NCBI RefSeq assembly: GCF_001425485.1
Contig: NZ_LMQW01000014.1
Coordinates: 1 to 47,462 of the forward strand
Reading direction: 5' to 3'
Length of the DNA: 47,462 bases
Source: Aureimonas sp. Leaf427
GTDB lineage: Bacteria > Pseudomonadota > Alphaproteobacteria > Rhizobiales > Rhizobiaceae
The notes under the pieces were generated by a model. The model was not told the origin of the DNA, searched no databases, and worked only from the letters and a program-made list of their open reading frames with translations. Positions within the stretch are counted from its first letter, which is position 1; the number at the start of each line of letters is the position of its first letter. The position numbers and the translations under genes are program-made. Of this stretch, positions 16,729-24,767 are shown one piece after another.

Positions 16729-17391
16729 CTAGCGACGACTTCGCTGGAGTGCGGCGATCACCAAGCGTTCCGATCGTCGCAAGTAGCTTTCCATGAGGCG
16801 CGAGGCGTCGGCGATCTGCTCCGCCTCGATGAGTTCCACGAGCTTTGCATTCGTCTCGATGAATGGTTCGTGCAGATGTGCAGTATCAGGGAACTGGCCG
16901 AAAACCAGACGCAGCTCAGCGAGGACCAACTCGAAACAAGCGCTGAGACGTGAACTGTCGCAGAACTCCACCATGGCACGGTGATACGTCATGTTGATTG
17001 TCCCAACTTCCTGCCAGTCGCTGACATCGCGGGCTTCTTCCGCCTTTCCAACCAAGTGTCGCATCCGACCGAGCGCCGGATGGTGCCGGCTCGCTGCCCC
17101 GATCGCACCTTGCTGGATCACCGAACGAACGCGGTAGATGTCGATAACTGAGGCCTCGTCAGGCGCTCTCACAAATACGCCGCGGTGAGGGACATGCACC
17201 AAGAGCCGTTGGCTGGTGAGAAGGCGAAAGACTTCACGAAGCGTGTTGCGGGAGATGCCGAACTGTGCCGCGATCTTCTGTTCCGAAAGACGCTCGCCCG
17301 GACGGAAATGCCCTGTGATCAGCAGGTCACGGATTTGCGACGCGACGATCTCGGACAAAGGTCCGTCGGCAAGCGGCTCTTCCGTTTCCAT
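16729..17391 (-). CDS. GntR family regulator with FCD domain (FadR subfamily)
   Basis: About 220 residues starting [17 protein letters not shown] GntR winged helix comes first ([51 protein letters not shown]). An all-helical FCD effector domain follows, with metal-site-like residues in [16 protein letters not shown] and [11 protein letters not shown] prefer the start at 17391 to the ATG at 17454, because the longer version reads through a palindrome that looks like the operator. It is divergent from pxpA and is the best candidate regulator of the PxpABC-biotin carboxylase genes, responding to a carboxylic acid. Confidence 0.9.
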   Translation of the reverse strand: METEEPLADGPLSEIVASQIRDLLITGHFRPGERLSEQKIAAQFGISRNTLREVFRLLTSQRLLVHVPHRGVFVRAPDEASVIDIYRVRSVIQQGAIGAASRHHPALGRMRHLVGKAEEARDVSDWQEVGTINMTYHRAMVEFCDSSRLSACFELVLAELRLVFGQFPDTAHLHEPFIETNAKLVELIEAEQIADASRLMESYLRRSERLVIAALQRSRR

Positions 17392-17443
17392 CCGTGTGTC
17401 GAACCCTTTTTCAACGCCGCGACAAACGCAGCGCTTATGGATC

Positions 17444-17454
17444 TTGTTGAACAA
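17444..17454. promoter_or_regulatory. Candidate GntR/FadR-type operator between gntR and pxpA
   Basis: TTGTTGAACAA is an 11-base palindrome (TTGT-N3-ACAA) about 50 bases before the pxpA start and about 50 before the chosen gntR start. FCD-type GntR regulators often bind TTGT/TGGT half-sites in such divergent gaps, so it could control both directions. Confidence 0.4.
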
Positions 17455-17502
17455 TCCGATATTTGTTACTCAACGAAAAACCATTACGAAACGGACGTTC
17501 GC

Positions 17503-18288
17503 ATGGCAAGCATCGACCTGAACAGCGATCTTGGCGAAAGCTTTGGCCCTTGGAAGATGGGAGACGATCGCTCGATGCTCGCCACCGTGACGAGCGCCAA
17601 CGTTGCGTGCGGGTTCCATGCCGGCGATCCAGCCGGCATTCTGGACGTTCTTCGCGAAGCGGCGAAGCAAGGCGTTTGCGTTGGTGCCCATGTTGGCTAC
17701 CGAGACCTCGTCGGTTTCGGACGCCGCAGCATGGACCCGACGAGCGCCGAACTCGTCGGCGATACGATCTACCAGATCGGAGCCCTGCAGGGGCTCGCGA
17801 GAGCCGCCGAAACGACGGTGCGCTACGTGAAGCCGCACGGCGCGCTCTACAACACCATGGCCACGGATACCCGCCAGGCGGCGGACGTGATCGCCGCCAT
17901 CAAAGCGATCGATCCGGAATTGGTGCTGATGGCGCTTTCCGGCGCTCCCGTCGTGAAGCAGGCGCGCGCCGCCGGCCTCAGAGTCGTCTGCGAGACCTTC
18001 GCCGACCGCGCCTACAATGCCGACGGCAGCCTCGTAAGCCGCCGCCTGCCAGGCGCGGTCATCCATGACGCAGACGCTGTAGCGGCCCGCATGCTTCGCC
18101 TCGTCGAGGAAGGGCGCCTCACGACGATCGACGGCACAGACATCGTGCTGGAAGCCCAGTCCATTTGCGTCCATGGCGACAACCCTGAGGCCGTCGCGAT
18201 CGCTCGGGCCCTCCGGGAGGCCTTTGCCGCCCATGGCGTAGAAACGAAGCCCTTCGTTCAAGGTCGAGGCGGCGCGTCCAATGGTTGA
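17503..18288 (+). CDS. pxpA: 5-oxoprolinase subunit PxpA (LamB/YcsF family)
   Basis: A 261-residue YcsF/LamB protein starting [22 protein letters not shown], the diagnostic N-terminus with its acidic active-site cluster. Further blocks are [68 protein letters not shown] and the late [11 protein letters not shown]. In bacteria PxpA works with PxpB and PxpC to hydrolyse 5-oxoproline to glutamate using ATP. The start at 17503 matches the family. The longer frame reaching back to 17185 lies inside the divergent gntR. Its stop overlaps the start of the next gene by 8 bases, so the subunits are made together. Confidence 0.95.
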   Translation: MASIDLNSDLGESFGPWKMGDDRSMLATVTSANVACGFHAGDPAGILDVLREAAKQGVCVGAHVGYRDLVGFGRRSMDPTSAELVGDTIYQIGALQGLARAAETTVRYVKPHGALYNTMATDTRQAADVIAAIKAIDPELVLMALSGAPVVKQARAAGLRVVCETFADRAYNADGSLVSRRLPGAVIHDADAVAARMLRLVEEGRLTTIDGTDIVLEAQSICVHGDNPEAVAIARALREAFAAHGVETKPFVQGRGGASNG

Positions 18289-19879
18289 CCGTCTTCGCTT
18301 CCTGCCGTGCGGCGGCGACGGCCTGCTTGTCGAGTTGGCCGATCTCGAAACCACCCTGACACTGCTCGATCGCCTGCTGGCAGCTCGGCCGGAAGGAGTG
18401 ACGGAGATCGTACCCGCCGCGCACACGGTGCTGGTCCGCTTCAACCCTTTGTTCACGAGCCCCCGGCAACTCGCGGACGTGATCGCCCGCAACGATCTGT
18501 CGCTCCGCAGCGAACGAGAGGGCGAGGTGTTCGAGATTCCCGTCGTCTACGACGGCGAAGATCTGGCCGATGTTGCCGAACACCTCGGCTGGTCTATCGA
18601 GGAAGTGGTCCGCCGTCATTCGGACGCCACCTATACTGTCGCCTTCACGGGTTTCGCACCGGGCTTCGCCTACATGACCTGCGACGATCCCGGCTTCGAC
18701 GTTCCCCGCCGCAAAAGCCCTCGCGTGCGGATCCCTGCCGGCTCAGTCGCGATCGCCGGCAAGTTCGGCGGCATCTATCCAAGCGACAGCCCCGGTGGCT
18801 GGCAGATTCTCGGGACCACGCCCCTTCGCATGTGGGACACAGGCCGGGAGCGCGCCGCAATGCTTGCGCCAGGCGATCGCGTGCGTTTCCGCCGCATCTC
18901 CGCAGGAGCGCATGCATCCTCGCCCGGCCACCCGGAACAAACCTCGCAAGCTGTGCCGGCGAGGGAGGGCCTCCTTGTCACTCGAGCCGATCGTCCGGCC
19001 TTTTTCCAGGATCTTGGCCGCGCCGGCATGGCCGGCCAGGGCGTTTCGAAATCGGGCGCGCTCGATCGTGCGGCGATCCGGGAGGCCAACCTCTGCGTCG
19101 GTAACCGGCTTGGCGAAGCGGCAATCGAGATCACCTACGGGGGCTTCGCTCTTCTCGCGGACCGCCCGGTGACGGTCGCGGCGGCGGGCGCCCCCTGCTA
19201 CCTGACGATCCGCAGGACCAACCGTCCTACGGTCTCTGCGCCGACGGGTCGGCCCTTTGCCCTCGATGCGGGCGACGAGCTCGTGTTCGAAGCGCCCGCG
19301 GAAGGCATGCGCAGCTATCTCGCGGTGCGCGGCGGCTTCAGCGTCGACCCCGTCCTCGGCTCGGCTTCCACCGACACGCTCGCAAAGGTCGGCCCCGCGC
19401 CCATCGCACGGGGCGAAGTCCTCGTCCCGGCGGACCGGGCGAACGGCTCCGTCGATCCCGACCGACCGCAGCAGAAGGCGCTGCCGACCGCCCTCGACAC
19501 AGTTTGGCTCGATGTCGTGCTTGGCCCCCGCACCGACTGGTTCACCGATCACGGGCTGCGTACGCTTCTGGCGCAGGACTGGACGGTCACGGCCGCATCG
19601 AGTCGCGTCGGCATGCGCCTATCCGGCGCGACGCCGCTTGAACGCAGGGACACGGCCGAGCTGGCTTCCGAAGGCACGGTGCCCGGAGCCATCCAGGTGC
19701 CGCACGACGGCCAGCCCGTCCTGTTTCTTGCCGACCATCCGATCACAGGGGGCTATCCGGTGATCGGGGTCCTGGCCGCCCATCATCTGGATCTCGCCGG
19801 CCAGATCCCGATCGGCGCCCGCATCCGCTTCAAGGCCGTCACCGCATTCGAGCCGCAGTCCAGGGAAACCGAACGATGA
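18281..19879 (+). CDS. PxpB-PxpC fusion (KipI-KipA type biotin-dependent carboxyltransferase family)
   Basis: A 532-residue fusion. Residues 1-220 match KipI/PxpB (allophanate hydrolase subunit 1), with [56 protein letters not shown] and [17 protein letters not shown]. Residues 225-532 match KipA/PxpC (subunit 2), with [33 protein letters not shown] and, near the end, [30 protein letters not shown]. In E. coli and B. subtilis these are two proteins. The same pair forms the carboxyltransferase domain of urea carboxylase. It overlaps pxpA by 8 bases and the biotin carboxylase gene by 4 (ATGA). Possible activities are 5-oxoprolinase or carboxyl transfer to a lactam or amide nitrogen. Confidence 0.93.
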   Translation: MVDRLRFLPCGGDGLLVELADLETTLTLLDRLLAARPEGVTEIVPAAHTVLVRFNPLFTSPRQLADVIARNDLSLRSEREGEVFEIPVVYDGEDLADVAEHLGWSIEEVVRRHSDATYTVAFTGFAPGFAYMTCDDPGFDVPRRKSPRVRIPAGSVAIAGKFGGIYPSDSPGGWQILGTTPLRMWDTGRERAAMLAPGDRVRFRRISAGAHASSPGHPEQTSQAVPAREGLLVTRADRPAFFQDLGRAGMAGQGVSKSGALDRAAIREANLCVGNRLGEAAIEITYGGFALLADRPVTVAAAGAPCYLTIRRTNRPTVSAPTGRPFALDAGDELVFEAPAEGMRSYLAVRGGFSVDPVLGSASTDTLAKVGPAPIARGEVLVPADRANGSVDPDRPQQKALPTALDTVWLDVVLGPRTDWFTDHGLRTLLAQDWTVTAASSRVGMRLSGATPLERRDTAELASEGTVPGAIQVPHDGQPVLFLADHPITGGYPVIGVLAAHHLDLAGQIPIGARIRFKAVTAFEPQSRETER

Positions 19880-21618
19880 AGAAGCTGCTGATCGCCAATC
19901 GGGGCGAGATCGCCATCCGTGTGGCCCGTGCCGCACGCGACTATTGCGTCACCTCCGTCGCACTTTACTCCGACGCGGACGCGGGCTCGTTGCATGCGGA
20001 ACTCGCCGACGAGGCCTATGGGCTCGGCCCCGGCCGGCCGGCCGACACCTATCTGAACATCGAGAAGATCATTTCCATTGCCGCCTTGGCTGGCGCTGAC
20101 GCAATTCATCCCGGCTACGGCTTCCTTTCGGAACGCGCGGAGTTCGCGCAGGCGGTGATCGATGCTGGCCTCATCTGGGTCGGACCTCCCCCGGCAGTGA
20201 TCACCGCACTGGGCGACAAGGTTGAGGCGCGGCGCATCGCAAAGCATGTCGGCGCGCCCCTCGTGAAGGGATCCGACGGTCCGCTGGCCTCGGCTGCCGA
20301 AGCCGTTGCCTTCGCGCGGGAAGTCGGCCTTCCCATGGCGATCAAGGCGGCCTTCGGCGGGGGCGGGCGCGGCATGAAAGTGGCCCATCGCCTTGAGGAA
20401 GTGGGCGAACTTTTCGACTCGGCCGTCCGGGAGGCGACGGAAGCTTTCGGACGGGGCGAATGCTACGCGGAACAGTTCCTGGCCCAGCCGCGCCACATCG
20501 AGGCGCAAGTCCTCGCGGACCGACACGGGCAGACCGTCGTCCTTGGAACGCGCGACTGCTCGCTGCAAAGACGCAACCAGAAGCTCGTGGAGGAGGCACC
20601 CGCTCCTTTCATCACCGAAGACCAGCGGACCAGGATCCATGACGCGGCCCGCGCCATCTGCTCGGAGGCCGGCTATGTCGGAGCGGGAACGGTGGAGTTC
20701 CTCCTGTCCCGCAACGGCGTCATCTCCTTTCTCGAAGTGAACACCCGGCTCCAGGTCGAGCATCCCGTGACGGAGGCGACGACCGATCTCGACATCGTGG
20801 TGGAACAGCTCCGCATCGCCGACGGCCTTCCTCTGACGGTTACGCAGACGCCTGAGCCTCGGGGACATGCCTTCGAGTTCCGCATCAACGCCGAGGATCC
20901 CGGCCGCGGCTTTTTACCGACGCCCGGGCGGATCGACGTGTTCCGTCCGCCGTCCGGTCCGGGCGTTCGGCTTGACACGGGCGTCGAGGCAGGTCGCGAG
21001 ATCCCCGGCCTCTACGATTCCATGATGGCCAAGCTGATTGTCACCGGGCGGACGCGCGAGGAAGCCCTTGCACGCGCACGCAGGGCGCTTTCCGAATTCC
21101 GGATCGAAGGCGTCGCATCGGTGTTGCCGTTCCATCGGGCGGTCGTCGAGGAGCCGGCCTTCACCGGCGAGAACGGCTTCGGTATCTTCACTACCTGGAT
21201 CGAAAGCGAGTTCCGCGGCGTGTCGCCTGCGCCTCGGGTGGATACAGTGGACGGTGGTCTTCTGCGTACCTTCATCGAAATCGACGGCAAGCGTCATGTC
21301 TTGGCGCTGCCCGCCGCACTTTTTAGCGGCTCGCTCGTCACAGCCACGTCATCCGCCTCCGCAACCGCCGTCACGACGTTCGAACGCGGCGCCGTGATGA
21401 CACCGATCCCCGGGATCCTTCAAGCTTGGATCGCCGAAGACGGCGCCATGGTGAGGGAGGGCGACGTTGTGGGACAGATCGAGGCGATGAAGATGGAAAC
21501 CCGCATTCATGCGCCGACATCGGGACGAATTCGCTGGTCTTCGAAACCCGGGGACACCATCGGCCCCGGCACCGTTTTAGCGACGATCGAAGACGTAGAG
21601 CTCGACGCGAATGGCTAA
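19876..21618 (+). CDS. Biotin carboxylase fused to a biotin carboxyl carrier domain
   Basis: A 580-residue protein. Residues 1-445 form a biotin carboxylase: [22 protein letters not shown], the HPGYGFLSERAEFA block, the ATP-grasp glycine loop AAFGGGGRGMKV, and the catalytic EVNTRLQVEHPVTE. After a linker, residues 500-575 form a BCCP domain whose biotinylated lysine is Lys539 in EAMKMET. No carboxyltransferase domain follows. The gene overlaps the PxpB-PxpC fusion by 4 bases, and that protein resembles the carboxyltransferase domain of urea carboxylase, so a two-chain biotin-dependent carboxylase is likely. Routine annotation would call it an acetyl-CoA carboxylase biotin carboxylase, but no accD/accA-type partner is present. 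Confidence 0.93.
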   Translation: MKKLLIANRGEIAIRVARAARDYCVTSVALYSDADAGSLHAELADEAYGLGPGRPADTYLNIEKIISIAALAGADAIHPGYGFLSERAEFAQAVIDAGLIWVGPPPAVITALGDKVEARRIAKHVGAPLVKGSDGPLASAAEAVAFAREVGLPMAIKAAFGGGGRGMKVAHRLEEVGELFDSAVREATEAFGRGECYAEQFLAQPRHIEAQVLADRHGQTVVLGTRDCSLQRRNQKLVEEAPAPFITEDQRTRIHDAARAICSEAGYVGAGTVEFLLSRNGVISFLEVNTRLQVEHPVTEATTDLDIVVEQLRIADGLPLTVTQTPEPRGHAFEFRINAEDPGRGFLPTPGRIDVFRPPSGPGVRLDTGVEAGREIPGLYDSMMAKLIVTGRTREEALARARRALSEFRIEGVASVLPFHRAVVEEPAFTGENGFGIFTTWIESEFRGVSPAPRVDTVDGGLLRTFIEIDGKRHVLALPAALFSGSLVTATSSASATAVTTFERGAVMTPIPGILQAWIAEDGAMVREGDVVGQIEAMKMETRIHAPTSGRIRWSSKPGDTIGPGTVLATIEDVELDANG

Positions 21619-21665
21619 GGATCCAATCTCTTTCCATTGACTAGCTGAGGATGGCATGATGTCGA

Positions 21666-21679
21666 TGTAAACGATAACA
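21666..21679. promoter_or_regulatory. LacI-family operator in the lacI leader
   Basis: TGTAAACGATAACA, an imperfect palindrome centred on the CG typical of LacI/GalR-family operators, lies 40 bases before the lacI start and 47 bases after the carboxylase stop. It indicates autoregulation. Related sequences occur at 12599-12612 and 6530-6543. Confidence 0.6.
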
Positions 21680-21719
21680 TGCCGTGCCCGCTAAGCTGGC
21701 GAAGGGTTGTGATCTACGC

Positions 21720-22724
21720 ATGTCGAAGGCCGGAAATTCTCAGAAGCCACCGACTATCCGGGATGTCGCTCGCGAGTCCGGTGTCTCGATCGCGACCGTA
21801 TCGCGCTTCTTCTCGGGAAAGAGCAGCGCCGTCGCGCCTGAAACGTCGGAAAGCGTGCGGCGGGCGGCGGAGTCCCTGGGGTACACCCCGTCCGAGATCG
21901 GACGGTCTTTGAGGCTCGCGCGAAGCCGCGTCGTTGTCGTACTTGTTCCCAGCTCGACGAACCATTTCACGACGGACGTCTCCGCCTCGCTCGAGAGCGC
22001 GCTCAACGCGAAGGGGCTCTCGATGGTCCTCGCGAACACCGAGGAGGATCCCGACAAGCAGGACGGCCTCCTATCCGACGCTCAGGGGTTGCGGGCAAAG
22101 GCCGTGGTCCTTCAAGGCGCTATCGACACGCCGAAGCTGCGCGAGATGGCCGCTCGGCAGAACAACCTGATCTTCGTCAACCGGCAACCGGCGCCGGGCA
22201 TCGTCGCCCCCTATGTCGGAATCGATAATTTCGCGGCCGGCTTCGCAGTAGGCCGTTACTTCGTCCAACGTGATTACCAGAACTTTGTTGCCATCCATGG
22301 ACCCCGGCAATATGCCGGCAGCAGCGCCCGGCTTGACGGGTTCCTTGCAGGCATCGGCGAAGCTGGTCCGGTGATGCGGTTCGAAAGCCCGTTCTCGATG
22401 GAAGGCGGCTATCGCTACGGTACCCTGCTCGCAGCCAACATGTCACAACGGTATGCTGTGTTCTGCGGGAACGATGAAATTGCGTACGGCGTCTACAGGG
22501 CCGCCACAGAGCGTCAACTTCAGGTGCCGGACCAGATGGTCATTTGCGGCTTCGACGACAATCGGCTCAACGAATGGCTTGCTCCCTGGCTAACAACGGT
22601 CAAGGTTCCGGCGTTCGATTTCGGACCTGCTATCGCTGACCTCATCGAAAAAGTACCAACGGCGACGAAGTCGTGCGATCGGTTCATACTTCCATTCTCG
22701 CTTATTCAACGACAATCCGCCTAG
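21720..22724 (+). CDS. LacI family transcriptional regulator
   Basis: A 334-residue LacI/GalR regulator beginning MSKAGNSQKPPTIRDVARESG. The helix-turn-helix and hinge region (TIRDVARESGVSIATVSRFFSGKSSAVAPETSESVRRAAESLGYTPSEIGRSL) is intact. The effector domain is periplasmic-binding-like (VVVLVPSSTNHFTTDVSASLESALNAKG, VYRAATERQLQVPDQMVICGFDDNRLNEWLAPWLTTVKVP). The ATG at 21720 gives the standard family start. It is the last gene of the rightward set, yet its likely operators lie before itself and in front of the long sugar-type operon at 12.6 kb. I infer that it represses that operon and responds to its sugar-like substrate. Confidence 0.93.
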   Translation: MSKAGNSQKPPTIRDVARESGVSIATVSRFFSGKSSAVAPETSESVRRAAESLGYTPSEIGRSLRLARSRVVVVLVPSSTNHFTTDVSASLESALNAKGLSMVLANTEEDPDKQDGLLSDAQGLRAKAVVLQGAIDTPKLREMAARQNNLIFVNRQPAPGIVAPYVGIDNFAAGFAVGRYFVQRDYQNFVAIHGPRQYAGSSARLDGFLAGIGEAGPVMRFESPFSMEGGYRYGTLLAANMSQRYAVFCGNDEIAYGVYRAATERQLQVPDQMVICGFDDNRLNEWLAPWLTTVKVPAFDFGPAIADLIEKVPTATKSCDRFILPFSLIQRQSA

Positions 22725-22785
22725 CCGCTCGAACTACCTGTCTGACACAAAGGCCTGTAGTCCTAAGACCAGAAGCGAGGGAAAG

Positions 22786-22917
22786 ATGCCGATCTACTCA
22801 CTTGGGCACGCAATGGCTCACATCATTCTGAACTGGAAACGTCGGAGCAAGCCAAAGGGTGATGTGCCGACGTGGCGGTCGGCAATTGTGGCACGCTGGG
22901 CTTCGTTGCGGCATTAA
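22786..22917 (+). CDS. Possible small protein (43 aa)
   Basis: A short frame starts at ATG 22786 with GAGGGAAAG directly upstream, a better ribosome binding site than most genes here, and ends in TAA. The product is basic and Trp/His-containing (MPIYSLGHAMAHIILNWKRR, then ARWASLRH at the end). It lies 61 bases after the lacI stop. I recognise no family. It may be a real small protein or a chance frame. Confidence 0.3.
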   Translation: MPIYSLGHAMAHIILNWKRRSKPKGDVPTWRSAIVARWASLRH

Positions 22918-23187
22918 GTGGCAAGCGATGCTAGAGCGGCGATCCCTTTCCGAGCGCCTGTCTGTGGAGCGTTGAACTTCGAAGCGGGCGCGTTTTTCTG
23001 CGTCGAATCGACTGGCGGACGTTCAGTCATAGTTAACGACGTTCTATAGCGTGCTGTGCTCTCCTGCTTTTTGAGATCGGTTTCTTTTGCGCTCCCGAAC
23101 CTGTCCACGGATCGACGACGTTGCATCTTCGGAACCGAACGGAGTCAGGAGGATTCGAGATGCATACCGTATACAAGCGAGGTTTCG

Positions 23188-23388
23188 ATGACCGCATCCG
23201 AGACGCTCCGCGCGTTCGAGAGCAACCTGATCACGAAAGCCGAGGCCATCGAGCAGGCGATGTGCGAGTGCATCGACGATGTCTACGAACGCGCAGCAAG
23301 CGAAAGCCGCAGGGAACGGCCACCCTCCCCTTTGCGAGCAGCGACATGGTCCCCGGCAATCCTTCCTCCGCGGAAAATGTGGTCCTGA
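23188..23388 (+). CDS. Hypothetical small protein (66 aa), possibly frameshifted
   Basis: A frame starts MTASETLRAFESNLITKAEAIEQ and its first 43 residues look like a plausible helical, acidic protein (EQAMCECIDDVYERAASESRRE). After that it turns Pro/Arg-rich and stops. In another frame the following 38 codons (TLPFASSDMVPGNPSSAENVV... ending KRRKILTIN) look more protein-like. A single frameshift near 23317 in an older gene of about 80 codons would explain this. I do not recognise the family. Confidence 0.3.
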   Translation: MTASETLRAFESNLITKAEAIEQAMCECIDDVYERAASESRRERPPSPLRAATWSPAILPPRKMWS

Positions 23389-23682
23389 CGCCGGGGGACA
23401 AACGCCGAAAGATTCTTACCATCAACTGAAAATTTGTCCGGTCCGATGACGCGGAAGCGGTCACCGAACGAGCACCATCACCAAGAACGATGTGGCGTGC
23501 AGGGACAGCTCGCGTCTTCGCGTCGGACATTTAAGCTGAGCGTCGCAGGTCCTAGAAGGGACTTCTCGCCATAGGTTCTTCACGCGAGAGGACAAAAGTC
23601 GCAATTGTAATCATGTTGCACCGAAGGACTTAGCGACTTGCCACTACGGTCGCGTCGATCCTGTAGGGGCAAAGAACATAGT

Positions 23683-23760
23683 ATGAGTAAGAAGCAGATT
23701 ACCGACGACGAAAGCGCAGCACGTGCCAAGGCCGATCGTTTGAGGGCGCTCAAGCTGAAG
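23683..23760 (+). pseudogene. 5' fragment of a small gene cut by the IS21 element
   Basis: Twenty-six codons starting MSKKQITDDESAARAKADRL and ending RALKLK run straight into the left terminal repeat of the IS21 element at 23761. The highly charged, helical composition resembles the start of small hypothetical proteins in rhizobia, but I cannot name it. No matching 3' part is found on the other side of the element. Confidence 0.4.
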
Positions 23761-23811
23761 TGTCAACGGCGGAGCAATTCCAGGCCAGTGCGGCGGAGTA
23801 AAAGCAGGCCA
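23761..23811. repeat. Left terminal repeats of the IS21 element
   Basis: Two tandem repeat units (23761-23787 and 23790-23811) share GGCGGAG...AGGCCA. They are mirrored by the units at the right end (26303-26324 and 26349-26375). They are the presumed transposase binding sites. Confidence 0.7.
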
Positions 23812-23826
23812 CGTTGCCGGGAGGGG

Positions 23827-23870
23827 CGCGACACAGGAAAGGGCCCGATCGGGCCCTTTCCTGTGTCGCG
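23827..23870 (+). terminator. Perfect 44-base palindrome, terminator-like on the plus strand
   Basis: A perfect inverted repeat with 22-base arms and no loop, centred between 23848 and 23849 (left arm from CGCGACACAGGAAAGGGCCC). On the plus strand it is followed 7 bases later by a run of six T (23878-23883), like a rho-independent terminator. It lies between the IS end and the istB stop. It could stop transcripts entering the element from the left, and in RNA form could end the istAB transcript. Confidence 0.55.
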
Positions 23871-23885
23871 AGGATCGTTTTTTGA

Positions 23886-24767
23886 TCAGGGTTGGGTGAT
23901 CTCGCCGGTTCGTGGATCGACGGCGTCGGCGGCACTGGCCTGGTTTTGCTCCGCCCTGGCGGCGGCGCGTCTTCGTCCGGCGGATTGCTTGAGGCGGTAG
24001 CTGTCGCCGTTCATCGTCAGGATATGGACGTGGTGCGTCAGCCGATCGAGCAGCGCGCCGGTCAGCCGCTCGGACCCCAGGACGCTCGTCCAGTCCTCGA
24101 ATGGAAGATTGGACGTGATGATCGTCGAGCCGCGCTCGTAGCGCTGCGAGAACACCTCGAACAGAAGCTCGGCACCGGTTGCCGACAGCGGCACGTAGCC
24201 GAGTTCATCGACGATCAGCAGCTTCACCGCCTGAAGTTCGCGTTGCTGCTTCAGAAGGCGACGCTCGTCGCGGGCTTCCATGAGCTGGTGGACGAGCGCC
24301 GCCGCGGTCGTGAACGCGACGGTGAAGCCCTTCTGACACGCGGCCAGACCGAGCGCCAAGGCCACATGGCTCTTGCCGGTGCCCGAGTTGCCGAGCGCGA
24401 TGACGTTCTCCCGACGCAGGATGAACTCGCACCGCGCCAACTCGAGCACCAGCATCTTGTTGAGGCTGGGGATGGCGGTGAAGTCGAACGTGTCGAGGCT
24501 TTTAACCGCCGGGAACCGCGCCGCTTTGATCCGCCGCTCGATCGTACGGCGCTCCCTGTCGATCAGCTCCAGCTCGATCAGGCGCAGCAGATAACGGGGA
24601 TGGTCGACGCCCTCGCGGGCGCATTCGCGGGCGACCTTGTCGTACTCCCGCAGCACCGTCGGCAGCTTCAACTGCTTCAGATGGTGCGCGAGCAGGACCT
24701 GCGGCGTACCACTCGTCGTGCCCGTCGGCATCGCGTCCGTGCCCGTCTTGCCTGCCTGGCCGCTCAT
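23886..24767 (-). CDS. istB: IS21-family helper ATPase IstB
   Basis: A 293-residue AAA+ ATPase of the IstB/DnaC-like type, starting MSGQAGKTGTDAM. It has the HHLKQLKLPTVLREYDKVARECAREG N-terminal region, Walker A GNSGTGKSH (about residues 117-125), Walker B LLIVDELGYVPLS, and a sensor block STIITSNLPFEDW. IstB assembles on DNA and activates the IstA transposase. The ATG at 24767 overlaps the istA stop as ATGA. The much longer in-frame extension to 25454 lies inside istA and is not real. The C-terminal 40 residues are Ala/Arg-rich. Confidence 0.95.
   Translation of the reverse strand: MSGQAGKTGTDAMPTGTTSGTPQVLLAHHLKQLKLPTVLREYDKVARECAREGVDHPRYLLRLIELELIDRERRTIERRIKAARFPAVKSLDTFDFTAIPSLNKMLVLELARCEFILRRENVIALGNSGTGKSHVALALGLAACQKGFTVAFTTAAALVHQLMEARDERRLLKQQRELQAVKLLIVDELGYVPLSATGAELLFEVFSQRYERGSTIITSNLPFEDWTSVLGSERLTGALLDRLTHHVHILTMNGDSYRLKQSAGRRRAAARAEQNQASAADAVDPRTGEITQP

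Larger units (their letters stand above)
22725..23760. other. Low-coding junction region with small ORFs before the IS21 element
   Basis: About 1 kb between the lacI gene and the left end of the IS21 element. It contains a 43-codon frame with a good ribosome binding site, a 66-codon frame, and the cut-off start of another small gene. Each is listed separately. Otherwise I see no gene, RNA or repeat. Confidence 0.5.
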
